From: Eutrigla gurnardus
Taxonomy: Eukaryota > Chordata > Actinopteri > Perciformes > Triglidae
Reading direction: 5' to 3'
Assembly: GCA_963514095.1 (NCBI GenBank)
Contig: OY741273.1
Location: 20,146,546-20,210,545, forward strand
DNA length: 64,000 bases
Positions within the stretch are counted from its first letter, which is position 1. The number at the start of each line of letters is the position of its first letter. The notes under the pieces are model-generated. The model made no database searches, was not told the origin of the DNA, and worked only from the letters and a program-made list of their open reading frames with translations. Of the stretch, positions 1-22,464 are shown in pieces. Position numbers and translations under genes: made by a program.

Positions 1-130
1 AACCAAAAAAAAAGTAACAAAATAGTATGTTGAAAAAAGTACTTAAAAAAGTATGTAAAAAAATAGGAGAAGTCATAGTATAGCATGTTGAAAAAAGTCA
101 AAGTTTATAGTATGTCAGATAAAAAAAATC
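1..130. repeat. Degenerate tandem repeat at window edge
   Basis: Imperfect units of about 30-35 bases built around a 'catagtatgttgaaaaaagt'-like core recur three to four times and run off the left edge. This style of A-rich tandem repeat is common in teleost DNA. Family identity is not proven. Confidence 0.5.
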
Positions 131-1021
131 ATTACTTGTAAACGTTAAACTTTTTCTCTTGTTTTTTTTGTTTTTTTTAGTCTGTTTGCAGAATTAGTCC
201 TGTATAGGTGACATAACAGAAAAGCGCTTTAAACAAACTCCACATTTTATGATGGTAATTGGCACATTTGCTTTATTTTGAAAACAGACATTGAAACCAT
301 TTTTATTTTTATTTTTTTTCTCACAAGTTTGAACTCCTTGATAAGGTTGAAACTGGACATTGCACTCACTGGAACATGGGAAAAGTATTTTTTGTTTGCT
401 CATTTGTTTGATTTTTCTTTTTCCTTTTTTTTTGCGTAACATCAGTGCATTTTTATATTTATTCCCTATTTTTCCAATTCATATAAACTGTCATAACAAC
501 ACCAAAGACATCAAAAAGAAGCCGCCACACCTCTTAAGTTTTTGTGACTGCGAAAAAGTTCCTCTCAGAGGGAGAGTTCCCATCATGCATCTGGTTCGAT
601 GGTTCATGCTACTGTTCTCACATTTGGTTGGCAGAACACAAATCATTATGTAAGAGCCAGTTACATCAATACTATAGCTGACGTCTAATAGTTTACTATA
701 TGCTTATGTCATTTAAATGGCAACAGGTCCTTTACTGTAAATGTGAGTAGACAGGGAAGTTTGTAAAAGGGGTGTAAACCAAGCTTGAATGACTCAAGCA
801 GAAAAGAGAGAGTAGTAGTCTTGTCCTATATGTGGTTTTTGGATTCAGGATAAAGCTGGCCAACTGGAAATGTCACACATTTAATAATACATTCTATTCC
901 CCATCCCATGTTTCAGTACATTACCTATTTGGAGTGTTCTCAATACAATTGTAGTGTTGAAAACTGGAATTGCATTTTAAACCAGCATGTTTTTTGTGCG
1001 TGCATTTGCAGAAGTACAGAT

Positions 1022-1027
1022 TTTATT
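1022..1027 (-). terminator. gap43: Candidate gap43 polyadenylation signal
   Basis: TTTATT on the plus strand reads AATAAA in the gap43 sense, about 460 bases after the stop codon. Other copies exist further downstream near 270-310, so the site actually used is uncertain. Confidence 0.35.
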
Positions 1028-1162
1028 TGCTTAATGTGTTTAAATAAAGTGCATTGCAATGCAAATAAAGTGTGGTGCAGTCGCAATGCATGTTAAATGT
1101 GCAACTATTCCAGTTGGGAGCGTCCATTCCACTACTGATTCACTTACAATAGATAGTGAAAA

Positions 1163-1290
1163 TCCAATCCAATCCTCCTCCTCCTCCTAAGCATCATCAT
1201 CATCCTCATCATCATCATCATCATCATCAAGATAACAATCATTTTTCATAATCAACATCATCATCATCATCATCGTCACCACTTCCTCAT
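1163..1290. repeat. CCT/CAT trinucleotide microsatellite
   Basis: Short CCT run followed by interrupted CAT/ATC triplets in two blocks (about 1168-1230 and 1257-1278), within the presumed gap43 3' UTR or flank. Confidence 0.85.
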
Positions 1291-1485
1291 TGTATTAGCT
1301 TGAGCCAAAAAACGTAACGCTGGAAACTCCCCCAACATGAGAAAATCATTGCCACACAAAAAATGACAAACAAATAGAAACGGACTGCCTTCACATTGGG
1401 AAGGCAAAGAGAAACCTTTTTAGATTTTTGTTTTTGTGTTATTCTTCATACTCTTAATTCTGCTTTCATTAGGTTAGACTTCGCC

Positions 1486-12752
<11,267 letters not shown>

Positions 12753-12879
12753 AGTTGTAGTTGTATCCTCTCTTTTTTTTTCTTCTCTGCTTCTTTCTTC
12801 CCTTTTTCCTCCCTTTCACTTTTTCTCTCACCCTCTCTCTCTCACCCTCTCTCTCTTTTGAGCGTACACACTCTCTTTC

Positions 12880-12912
<33 letters not shown>

Positions 12913-13260
12913 TTGGCTGTATCAACAGCTAAGCCGCCCAGTGCATTTACTCATCCCAGTTTGCACACACACGCTCTTCAGTCGGTCTGCCTGGGCGCAC
13001 CTCTCTCTCTTTCTCTTACTCGATGCCTGACAATGACTACAAGCCCGCCCTTTAAACCCCTCCCTTCCCACCGCCCTCCCTCTCTCCTCCCCTCTCCCCT
13101 TCACACTATCCCTCCTCCTCCTCTTTCTCCTCCTCCTCCTCTTGCTCATAGTGATGAACCCCCCCACCTCTTTTAGATCAGCACTCCTCTTCTACATCTT
13201 CTCACCCTCCTCCTCCTCCTCCTCCTCCTCCTCCTCCTCCTCTTCTTTTTCAGCCAGACT
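12753..13260 (-). promoter_or_regulatory. gap43: Polypurine tract upstream of gap43 start (5' UTR/promoter)
   Basis: Nearly 500 bases directly upstream of the gap43 ATG are pyrimidine-rich on the plus strand, so purine-rich (GA, GGA) in the gene sense, with (CT)n near 12822-12912 and (CCT)n at 13207-13242. A TTTAAA box in sense lies near 13051-13056. Homopurine stretches are a described feature of mammalian GAP43 promoters; equivalence here is inference. Confidence 0.5.
13207..13242. repeat. (CCT)n microsatellite
   Basis: About 12 CCT triplets, upstream of gap43. Confidence 0.93.
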
Positions 13261-13684
13261 CTAGCAAAAAACCTGCGGCCCCACCCTAAAAAGGCTCTTG
13301 CTTCATGACTGACTGGATACCGCCAATTTTTTCTCTGATACATCGTTTTTTTTCATTATTGTGCTTTATTTTTGTCTCTCTACCACTACCCCTCTTTTTT
13401 ATCCCCTCCCCTTCCACACACACAAGGAGGTGTCCTTTTTCTTTTAAAAAAGAAGCTCCCAAATGGAAGTCACCTCCTCCGACTGCTCAGGCTCCCACTC
13501 AGTCTCTGTGTTATACATGCTCTGGATCTCTGATCAGTGATATGTGTCTGTGAGCATTGCGTCCAAATTGCCATGGCGATGCCAAAAGCCTTTTTTTCCT
13601 GGCACAGCCGGGGGCATCTCTTGCCAGCAGAGACGTGTGAAAGAGAGCAGTGATGATCGCACGTACACACGTACATATACGTAG

Positions 13685-13709
13685 ACACACACACACACAC
13701 ACACACACA
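13685..13709. repeat. (CA)n microsatellite
   Basis: About 12 CA units upstream of gap43. Confidence 0.92.
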
Positions 13710-13811
13710 GTGCTCTTAGGACACGTCACCCGCACCACCAACACCCCCACCCCCATACCCAGCGCGCTCTGTTCTCATGGAAACACCAGCAGAAAGTCTA
13801 GAAGAGCAGAG

Positions 13812-13813
<2 letters not shown>

Positions 13814-13847
<34 letters not shown>

Positions 13848-13871
13848 CAGAGAGAGAGAGAGAGAGAGAGG
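13814..13871. repeat. (GT)n(GA)n compound microsatellite
   Basis: GT run switching to a GA run, upstream of gap43. Confidence 0.94.
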
Positions 13872-14117
13872 GATGGAGGTAGGTAAAGGAAGCAAGAGGG
13901 TCGGGTGTGGCAGGCAAGGCAAAGTGCCTCCCGTTCCCTCTCCCTCCCCCCCTTTTTTCTCCCTCTGTGCCCACATTTGCACGGAGTCTGGTTTAAGGAG
14001 CAGCCTCCACGCATGCATTATCCCTACAACTACATTTATAACCATTACCGTACAGTGAGGCTCGCAGGCGCATGCTCATGCAAACACCCACACTCTATTT
14101 GTCTTTCATAATACACA

Positions 14118-14118
<1 letters not shown>

Positions 14119-14166
<48 letters not shown>
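14119..14166. repeat. (CA)n microsatellite
   Basis: About 24 CA units upstream of gap43. Confidence 0.95.
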
Positions 14167-14168
<2 letters not shown>

Positions 14169-14814
14169 CACAGTGTGGTGACAGAAAAGTCCCCACCCCC
14201 GCTCTGACACCGACGAGCGACAGCAGATGCTACAGACACAATGAGGATGGAGGGAGGGATGGATGGCAAACAGGAGGATAGGTGGATGGAGGGGGATGAG
14301 TCCGGAGGGGTTGTGCTCTGCTATTCTTCTCCCTTACAGGATTATTCCACATCCAGTTCACTGAGGGGAAATCATTAACCCGCACCGCTGAGCCACAGCC
14401 TTCCCGGTGGTCGCTGCCGCCACACAGGGAAATCTTGCACCGTTACTTTGCTGTACTACATCATCGCTATGTGTCACCGGGCTCTGTAGCAGCCCGTGTG
14501 ACACAGACACTGTAATAATGCAGGGTTCTGCTGAGTATGCACGGTCTTACTCGGCACTGCCCTGCTTTACTTTTAAACAGCTATGCGCATTCATAGAGCT
14601 GCCAGTTGACAGTTCCCTGCTGGGTCATTTCACTGGAATAACTATAGCAGATAAGTGTCTTGCTCAAGGGAACAGACTGACTTGTTTTTTTTTTTTTTTT
14701 ACAAGATCCCACTTCTTAGCTTCAAATGTAGCCTACAGGTGAAGAATCAAAAACGAACAACTTGAATGAAAATAATGATGACAATTATGGGAATCATATG
14801 TCTCAATTAGTCAT

Positions 14815-14950
14815 CAGATTAGAGCTGAAATGATGAGTCAATTAACCAATTAGTTGAAGCAGATAAACCATTTTGATAATCAATCAATTAAGTGTTTTTT
14901 TTAGTTACTGCTTCTCAAATGTGAATACATTTGAGAATACATTTGTTACA
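14815..14950. repeat. Dispersed AT-rich repeat copy
   Basis: The sequence runs as overlapping variants of 'attaaccaattagttga' and 'gataatcaatcaattaag', the pattern of a very common teleost interspersed repeat built on ATTAATCGATTAG-like units. Recognised by memory of the pattern; the copy is diverged. Confidence 0.5.
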
Positions 14951-17900
14951 TAACAAACAACATGTTAACTTGTAACTTTTAATTATGGGGGGTATTCGCC
15001 ACTATTTTCTGACAGGTTGAGTAGAACCTGTGGCGCTCTTGGTGGCTGAATACTTTGTCACACATCTGCCTATAATTATGTATTGTGCTCTTCTATCCTA
15101 TTTAGAGATTTTGATCCAAAGGCATTCGCTCAATTGCAAACACATTCTATTTGCTGCACATGGATGAAAAGGTTTTACAACATTAACATTTAAACAACAA
15201 GTTGCAAATCGTTGTCCACACTGGGAACAAGAAGTCCTTTTAAGAGAGTAATACAGCAAGACAGGCATAAAACAAATGATTGGGAAACAAATCCCCGAGA
15301 GCCAAATCAAGCCGACGCTGGGGTGGCGGTAGCTAGAGAAACAGAGTGTGTGGGAAGGTCTTTGAAAACAAAAATCCATCTGCAATTGCAGCAGGTTGGC
15401 CAGCAGTTGACTGCAAACTGACCTAGCCTATAGTAGCAGCTCCTCTTCTTACCGTCTTAGAATGCTAATCTACAGTATGTCCCGCCATTTGATTGCTCTG
15501 TTAAGCAACTGGATCTGCTGCTGCGCTGACCACAGAGATCAATATTGTCACGCTGTCCTGACAGCATCGAGAAGCGGTCAAGAGGTTTGTTCTCCCAACG
15601 CTTTTCTGTATTGGTTGCTGATGCTTACTGAATTCCCAAAAAATAGGACATCCATCTCACAATGTGTTGACAATTTTCGAACAAAAATGACTCAACGATG
15701 GAAACCAAAATCATCAATCCATTGAGGGCTGGATTCAAAATAACAGATTTCTAAGTAAAAAAATCACAGGAACTCATCATGTGTGTTTGGCCCCCACGGA
15801 CCTGTATAAACTCCTGACACTGTCTGGGCATGCTCCACATTGAGTCAGCGGTGTAATTCCCAGTGTTAGTTGTCCTCCTTTTTATATTTATATTTAAATA
15901 AAGCATGCTGTAAATGTCTTGCTTAGTGTACCTTTGAATACATCCTGTTGTTTGTTGCATTGTCCATCAGCAATGCAGTCTGTCCTTTCAGTCTGACAGT
16001 GATGAAGCTCCTTGTTTGCAGCATGAAAGGTCACTGTATCTGTGAAAGCCAATGAGATTCACATGCAATCTACCAACTGCAAAGTAAAAGCCAAATGCAC
16101 ATCACCGTTATAATCAATTTATTTTTGCCGTTATGAAAAATTGCCAACACAAACGCCAAAAACTCAGGCAGCCCAAACTACTTCTGCAACATCAAAAAAT
16201 ATTGAGCAACCTTTTTTAAAATCTTTAAGGTCCAATAAGTAATCTTTTCAGACTCCTTTTGATTGGCAGAGAATTGCAGGAGCATCAAAGATCAACACAG
16301 ATTGTTCTGTCCGTTACCTCACATGAAACATTATCCGTGAAAGCTGGCGAAGCAGCTCATTAGTGCAGGGATCAAACTGAAACATCTGTAGAAGAGGAAA
16401 ATACAACACAAAATACTCAGACGGATGGTATTGCAGCAGTTCGCAGCTGTCTGGTGTCTAATGACTATTACCGCAAATGACCCTTTTATCACTTAAGTTA
16501 GTATTACCTGCAACGTCATGCTAAGTGTTGCATAGTGTGTGTTATTATGGCTAAACAGCTAGTGCCAATGGGGGGGAAACAATTAGTGGAAGCAGCCACA
16601 TTTTCAAATAAAAAAGGTAATTCACTGCCGAGCAGATTTTCTTGAGCATCAGTGACTTACAATCAATGAGCAAGAGTTTGGTGAGACCATATGTCAAAAA
16701 GGAAGCGTCACAATGCCTGGCTACACTAGATATGAGTTGAGTAAAATAAGGATTTGGTTGTATTGATTTGATATATATTTAAATTGTTCCCAACAATACA
16801 ATTATATAAAATATTCAGAAATGTAGGCCTATTCATGCATGTATGCTTGCTAAAAACGTGCTTCCCTTTTCTACTTAAAAGGTAAACTAATACTCATTGC
16901 CATAGTGACCATAAAATATATTATAAAGAAATACTCATCCGACCATTTACCCAGAGACATAATAAAAGAGTCATTTACAATGAAATATATATTTAGAAAG
17001 ATGGATCGTGGGGCCCCTCATGGGGTCCTGACCTTCAGGTCCAGAACCATTGGGTTACAAAATAAATTGATTCATACCGGCGACCACCAATAAATATTGC
17101 CTGAGGAAACATGCATCTTTAAATCTGTCAACCTCAAGGACTGAACAGATGTGTGTAACTGGCCATGGTCTGTATATGTTGGGATGTCATTTTTAGAAGA
17201 GCAGACTGCATGCGCATGTTGACATCACTGATCAGTATTCTTCCTATAGCAGGGTTGAAGTTAGTTTAAGGTCATCGTGGGTGGATCTGTCTTCTTTTAG
17301 ATGCTGCTGTTTAGGAGAGTATATCACCGTTAAGATTTGTACGTTAACATTTCCTGTATGCCGAGATTTCCCCCCAGTAACAAAACCAGACTGTGAATAT
17401 AAATTTGAATAAATATGTAAAATCTACAGCACGTCAGGGAGGACAGAATACTCCTCTCTGCTAAACCCAAAGACAGAATCAAGGTTGATAAAAACAAAAA
17501 AAAACAGATCTACATTGACAGTAAATCGATGAAAGCGACTGATGGACCCCCTTCCCAACATTTCCCAGAGAATCGAGTCCAGGCAGTCAGCTGCACATTT
17601 TTTTTTTTTAAATCTTGTTTGCCTGTCTGACATGAGTAAGCTGTTGCCATGGTAGTTCAGATGAAGTAGGAATGATAATTGTTGCACCAGAGCAGTGTGT
17701 GAATTATTAAAACCTAGAGGGCATGAATGGAGCTGAATGAGGAATAGAAAAGAAATGAGACAGAATGAGGACTTATCATTAACTGTGTTCCATTGGTGGG
17801 TTTTTATCAGGTCTTTTTTTATGAGTGTCGAGTCCCACGACTGCGTAGATGAAACAGATGCTGCCACAATTTTTGAGTGAAGCTCTGAGACTCCGGCTTG

Positions 17901-18079
17901 TCCTCAGAGGTTTTAAAGGAATATGCAAGAACATTGATGAATAGTGCAAAAGACCAAACAAAGAGGGAGCAGGAGAAAACGGTGGCCAAATGCTGTGAGC
18001 TTTGCCAACAAATTGTCTCAGCTTGCCGACAGTTCCACCAATTGAATAAACAAAGCCAAATTAATCTGCTCCTTTTCTA

Positions 18080-18085
18080 TTTATT
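18080..18085 (-). terminator. mpzl3: Candidate mpzl3 polyadenylation signal
   Basis: First AATAAA in the mpzl3 sense found downstream of its stop, giving a 3' UTR of about 950 bases that would include the long (TG)n tract at 18231-18351. Confidence 0.4.
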
Positions 18086-18229
18086 TAGGCAAAAACATGG
18101 CTAAATAAACAAATTAACAAAGTAAAGCTGTGCATTTAAAACAAAGACTCAATCGTGTTACACATGAAATGACCTCATCCATGAAACACCACATCCAAAC
18201 TCAGACATCTCTAAAATATACTGAGTAAT

Positions 18230-18352
<123 letters not shown>

Positions 18353-19029
18353 CTGATGTTGAAATAATGACACGGTACAGTAATCTACAGACACCGAAAA
18401 TAAAAGAAATATAGGGTATTTACAATGCTGCATAAATAGCACTAAGTAAAAATAGCTGACATTCAAAATCAAACTATTTTTTCTGTCCAAATATTAAGCA
18501 ATATAACAAAAAACTTGAGAAAAAAAAAAAGACATCGACAGACTTCATATAGCCGCTCTGACACAGGCAATAAATTAGACATCCATCTCCTTCATAATAA
18601 GAAATTGACAAGTATAAATCATCAAGATACAAAAATACATATAGTGCTCGTCTGTGTGTTTGTGGTTGCATGTACAGGGTCAGTAGGTTATACAGAATAA
18701 ACAAATTATATCTCATCAAGACTACAAACTCTAAAATGTTTGCAATGACTTATGCTTGAAAATGTAGGCAACAGGTAAATCAAATTATTGACATAATCTA
18801 TGGTATTAATATGATGCTGGAGATGCCTAATTCAGATCGTCTCAAACAAAAGTATTATTCCAAAGGAGGTCACCACAAAAAGTAAACATCACTAAAGTGA
18901 CTGGGTAAGTAGTTGACTGGGGCAAAGATGACATGAATCCAGCATTGATTGCCATTCAGTACCTCCCAGTGTGAGGAGGCACCAGTAGGTTTGGACGTTG
19001 CAGTTGCATCTCCCGACCAGCAGGGTCCT

Positions 19030-19110
19030 CTAGAACTGGGACTCAGCATAGCCTTCGTCCACAGGAGGGCCCTTTTTCAGATCGTAGTAACTCTCGTCAT
19101 CGTCCGTGTC
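19030..19110 (-). CDS. mpzl3: mpzl3 coding exon 6
   Basis: Acceptor TCTCCAG lies directly after a (TG)n tract. Encodes DTDDDESYYDLKKGPPVDEG then YAESQF and stops with TAG at 19030-19032. Confidence 0.88.
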   Translation of the reverse strand, partial: DTDDDESYYDLKKGPPVDEGYAESQF

Positions 19111-19116
19111 CTGGAG

Positions 19117-19150
<34 letters not shown>

Positions 19151-22100
19151 ACACACAGACACACACAGACACACACACACACACACCACAAGAAAAATCA
19201 ATATTATATAAACCCTTAAGTCCTTAAGACATTGAGGTGATGCAAAATTAAACGTGAAATGGATCTGGCAGGCATGTCTTATTAAGTTATTAATGGGTTT
19301 GGGAAGTGTTGCAAAATGAAACATTGCGGACGGTACCATCAGATATAGGGCACAGCAGGTGGGCTTCTTTTCATTGGCCCCCGGTGGGTGGATGCCATAC
19401 TCCTCTCTGGTGAACGCAGAATGGACAGCAAAGATGGTTAGTCATGACAGTGATCACACGTGCTCAAAACACGTCAACTCATCATTTTTTTTACTGATTT
19501 ACACCAAAAACTTCACTGAATTCAGAACAATGTCTTAACCCGACACCCACTCTGAAATATTTGTTTCTGCATATGAAAAGAATAGTTCAAATTGGGATAT
19601 TACCTTTCTTGCTGAGAGTGAGATGAGATGATCTACAATACTCTCACCTATGTCTGTATAAAGCCGTAAGCCAGTAAGCTAAGCAAATGATCATAACTAG
19701 ACTTTTATTAAATAGTCAAAACAAAAAGACTGTGAGAAAAAGAGAACGGCTCATTGTTTACACACATGCTGTCAGAGTTATTAATGCATTGTGTTCACAT
19801 GTATTACAGAGTAGCACTGGCTTGTTTAACATTTATATTCCTGTGTTACATCAGTCAAAAGAGCAAATACCAGCTTCCTGTGTGACTGCAACGTGCAGGG
19901 AGCAACACTGCTACACTACAAACCAGCCTGTAGATCAGCTAATTGAAGAAATTAGTACTAAGCTCCTCACTGATTCAACTGATTCACCTTAATTCACTAA
20001 TTTAAATTGTTATTTAACCTTCAAATTAGCAACGCAGAAGCACATTTATAAACCATCAAAGTCTGCAATGAGTACTATTAACCCCAGGGGATCCGCAGCA
20101 GTGATTGCTTGAATAAATACTCACCCCTCCGTGACCTCTATGGGCGACCTGTACGCCTTCGATTGGTTTTGCTGCTTCTTGGGACAAAGCATCCGTCCAA
20201 TCAGAACAAGGGTGATGATAGCAGAGGGGAGGAGGATGAAAGCGAGAAGGACCGCGACGTCAGAGAAGCGAATGCTGGGCGCTGGTGGGGAAGGATACGA
20301 GGTCATTAGAAACACATTATCAAGCTGTTTATGACTACCACGTCATGCCATACTCACTCAACAGAAGCATTAATTACACGCATACACTGTGCCCCCCATA
20401 TACGGTGCATACAGTATATACAGCTGGTGTCATGTTGCACATAATAGCAGGAGATAATCAACTCTTACCCATTTCGTATGGACAATATATATATATATAT
20501 ATATCACTAAAACAAGACAAAAAGTGATCCTCAAAGAAATAGACCAGCATATGGAAACGTGTGTTTTTGCTTGTAAAAAGTTAGATGAGAAGATTCTTAC
20601 ACAGCAACTCTAAAACTCATGAAATTACACGCTGTGTCTTGTGTGTTAATCTGTACAGAAATAAGGGCTGTTGTCATTAACCTTAGATTAGTTTAAACAT
20701 CCTTAGTATGATGACAACTATACCTGCCTCCAACGATCTACAATATGCTGACAGCAGACAGAGGCTAATATGCATGAGCCAATATGGCTAATATCATGAC
20801 AGGCTAACACAAACACCAGAGAGATGTTTGGATGAGGCTACTCTCTAAAAGATGTGGCTGGCGGTGGTATTTTAAACTTCCTTTTCTTAGGCCGGTTTCT
20901 GCACATACACCGTATGCAATTTATTGTGAGAAAAGCCAAACCCAGACACCTGAGGTGGAATAAGTACACGCATTGATAGTGATTTAAAACCATACACAGC
21001 AAAAATGCATCTAGGTGCTATCGTAGTGTTGTGCTTGGTTATTTTTTAAAGCGTAGAGGAGCACCATGTTACCTTTTGGTGTGACGGTGAGTACCGTGTG
21101 TGAATTCGGCGACCCATGGACATCGGGAGGGTTTCTGACAGAGCACGTGTAGGTCCCATTATCGCTCAACGTGGCGTTAAGCAGAGAGATGGAGGCGTCC
21201 CCTCGCGCCGGGATTCCCTGCCACTGAATGCGATTAGTAAACTGGCCGTTCATTGGAGGGAATGCCCGTGAAGAGAAGTGGAAAAACTGGAAAGGGTAAA
21301 AAAAAAGAAAAAAAAATGTTTTATTTGCTTGAAACATATGTGTGTGGTCAAAAAGAGTGTTCTGTGGGCAAGGCTGCAAAACTATATCCAACAAAAATGT
21401 TTGGTGCCGAGAGGAAGGAGAAAAAAAAAAAAAAAAAAACACCAATTCAACTGGAAAGGCAAGATTCAAGGACATCAATCGCAGTCTGACCTAGAAAATA
21501 ACCCTAATAACACCTAAGTAAAAAGTTAATTTAATAAGAATCACCATCACTCCTAAATCTCACTCAATGTTCCGCCTAAGGGAAAGTGTCTGGAGCAACA
21601 GGTGGTGGGACAGATGGTGGTGGGACGTTTTCTTTTGGCAATATTGTTGATAGCAGAGTTAGGAGAGTTGCCTGCTTCAGTTTGGAGATGCATGAATAAA
21701 AAATTGGATCGAGCACAAGAAAATGCACGTCTGCACTCTCTGGCTGAGAGAAGAAAAACTGAACTGGAGGTGTCTCAAAAACGGAACATTTAGCAGATGA
21801 GTCTGTTTTCAACAGCAAACTCCATTTCATGGTTACTCCCACCCGTCAGGCTGACCCTGTGTGTGTGGGTGGAGAAGGGGAAATGGAAATGTGGAGATAC
21901 TACAGTCTATGTTTTTCACAGTAAACTTAAAGTGTGGATTATTCTTTAGCCACCCACAGCCAGATACATTTCAAAAAGCAAAACATATGCAAAACAAATA
22001 GGGAAATGAAAAGTGATTTGGTGATTTGGAAAGGAGACAAACAAAAAAAATGGAAAGTGGAACAGACCCAGGGTTTGGGTCAAGCTGAGCACTATATTTA

Positions 22101-22427
22101 ATCCATTTATACACAGGTGTAAATGAACACACAGTGAAAACATTTCAGCTGATTTTTCAATTAAACCATAGAATCAAGTGTTTCAAACTTCACCCAGTTG
22201 TAAAGTAAACGAGGACCAAACTTGTTCCAGGACCTGAAAACAAATAAAGTTAAAGTAATGATTATTATTGTTTGATTGATTGTTTCCATGACGTCTTGTA
22301 CTGAGCTGGTTGAGTCAGATAAGTGGCTTTTAGATTATTTGCAGGATCAGATCAAAGCTGCATGGCCTGCATCCGTGCTCTCAAAGCAAAACAGAAGGGA
22401 GTTATCAATTTTGCTACAAACCACTAT

Positions 22428-22464
<37 letters not shown>

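Larger units (their letters stand above)
131..1485 (-). other. gap43: gap43 3' UTR and downstream flank
   Basis: No coding sequence is recognised here. On the minus strand it lies downstream of the gap43 stop. AATAAA-type polyadenylation signals in sense occur at 1022-1027 and again near 270-310, so the 3' UTR is probably about 0.5 to 1.2 kb. The stretch has T-rich blocks near 155-180 and 300-320 and a CAT/CCT trinucleotide repeat at 1163-1290. Mammalian GAP43 3' UTRs are known for U-rich stability elements; whether these correspond is inference. Confidence 0.45.
13261..18079. other. Intergenic region gap43 to mpzl3
   Basis: No gene was recognised. The left part (13.6-14.2 kb) carries (CA)n and (GT)n(GA)n tracts; a dispersed repeat sits at 14815-14950; the rest is AT-rich unique sequence without coding signatures. 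It is upstream of gap43 and downstream of mpzl3, so gap43 promoter or enhancer elements are the most likely content. Confidence 0.6.

Noticed and set aside
17424..17867. 147-codon minus-strand frame downstream of mpzl3
   Set aside because: No recognisable domain, low-complexity Phe/Leu composition, lies beyond the likely polyadenylation site.
21253..21517. Lysine-rich plus-strand frames across mpzl3 exon 3
   Set aside because: Shadow of the antisense coding exon and an A-rich run.
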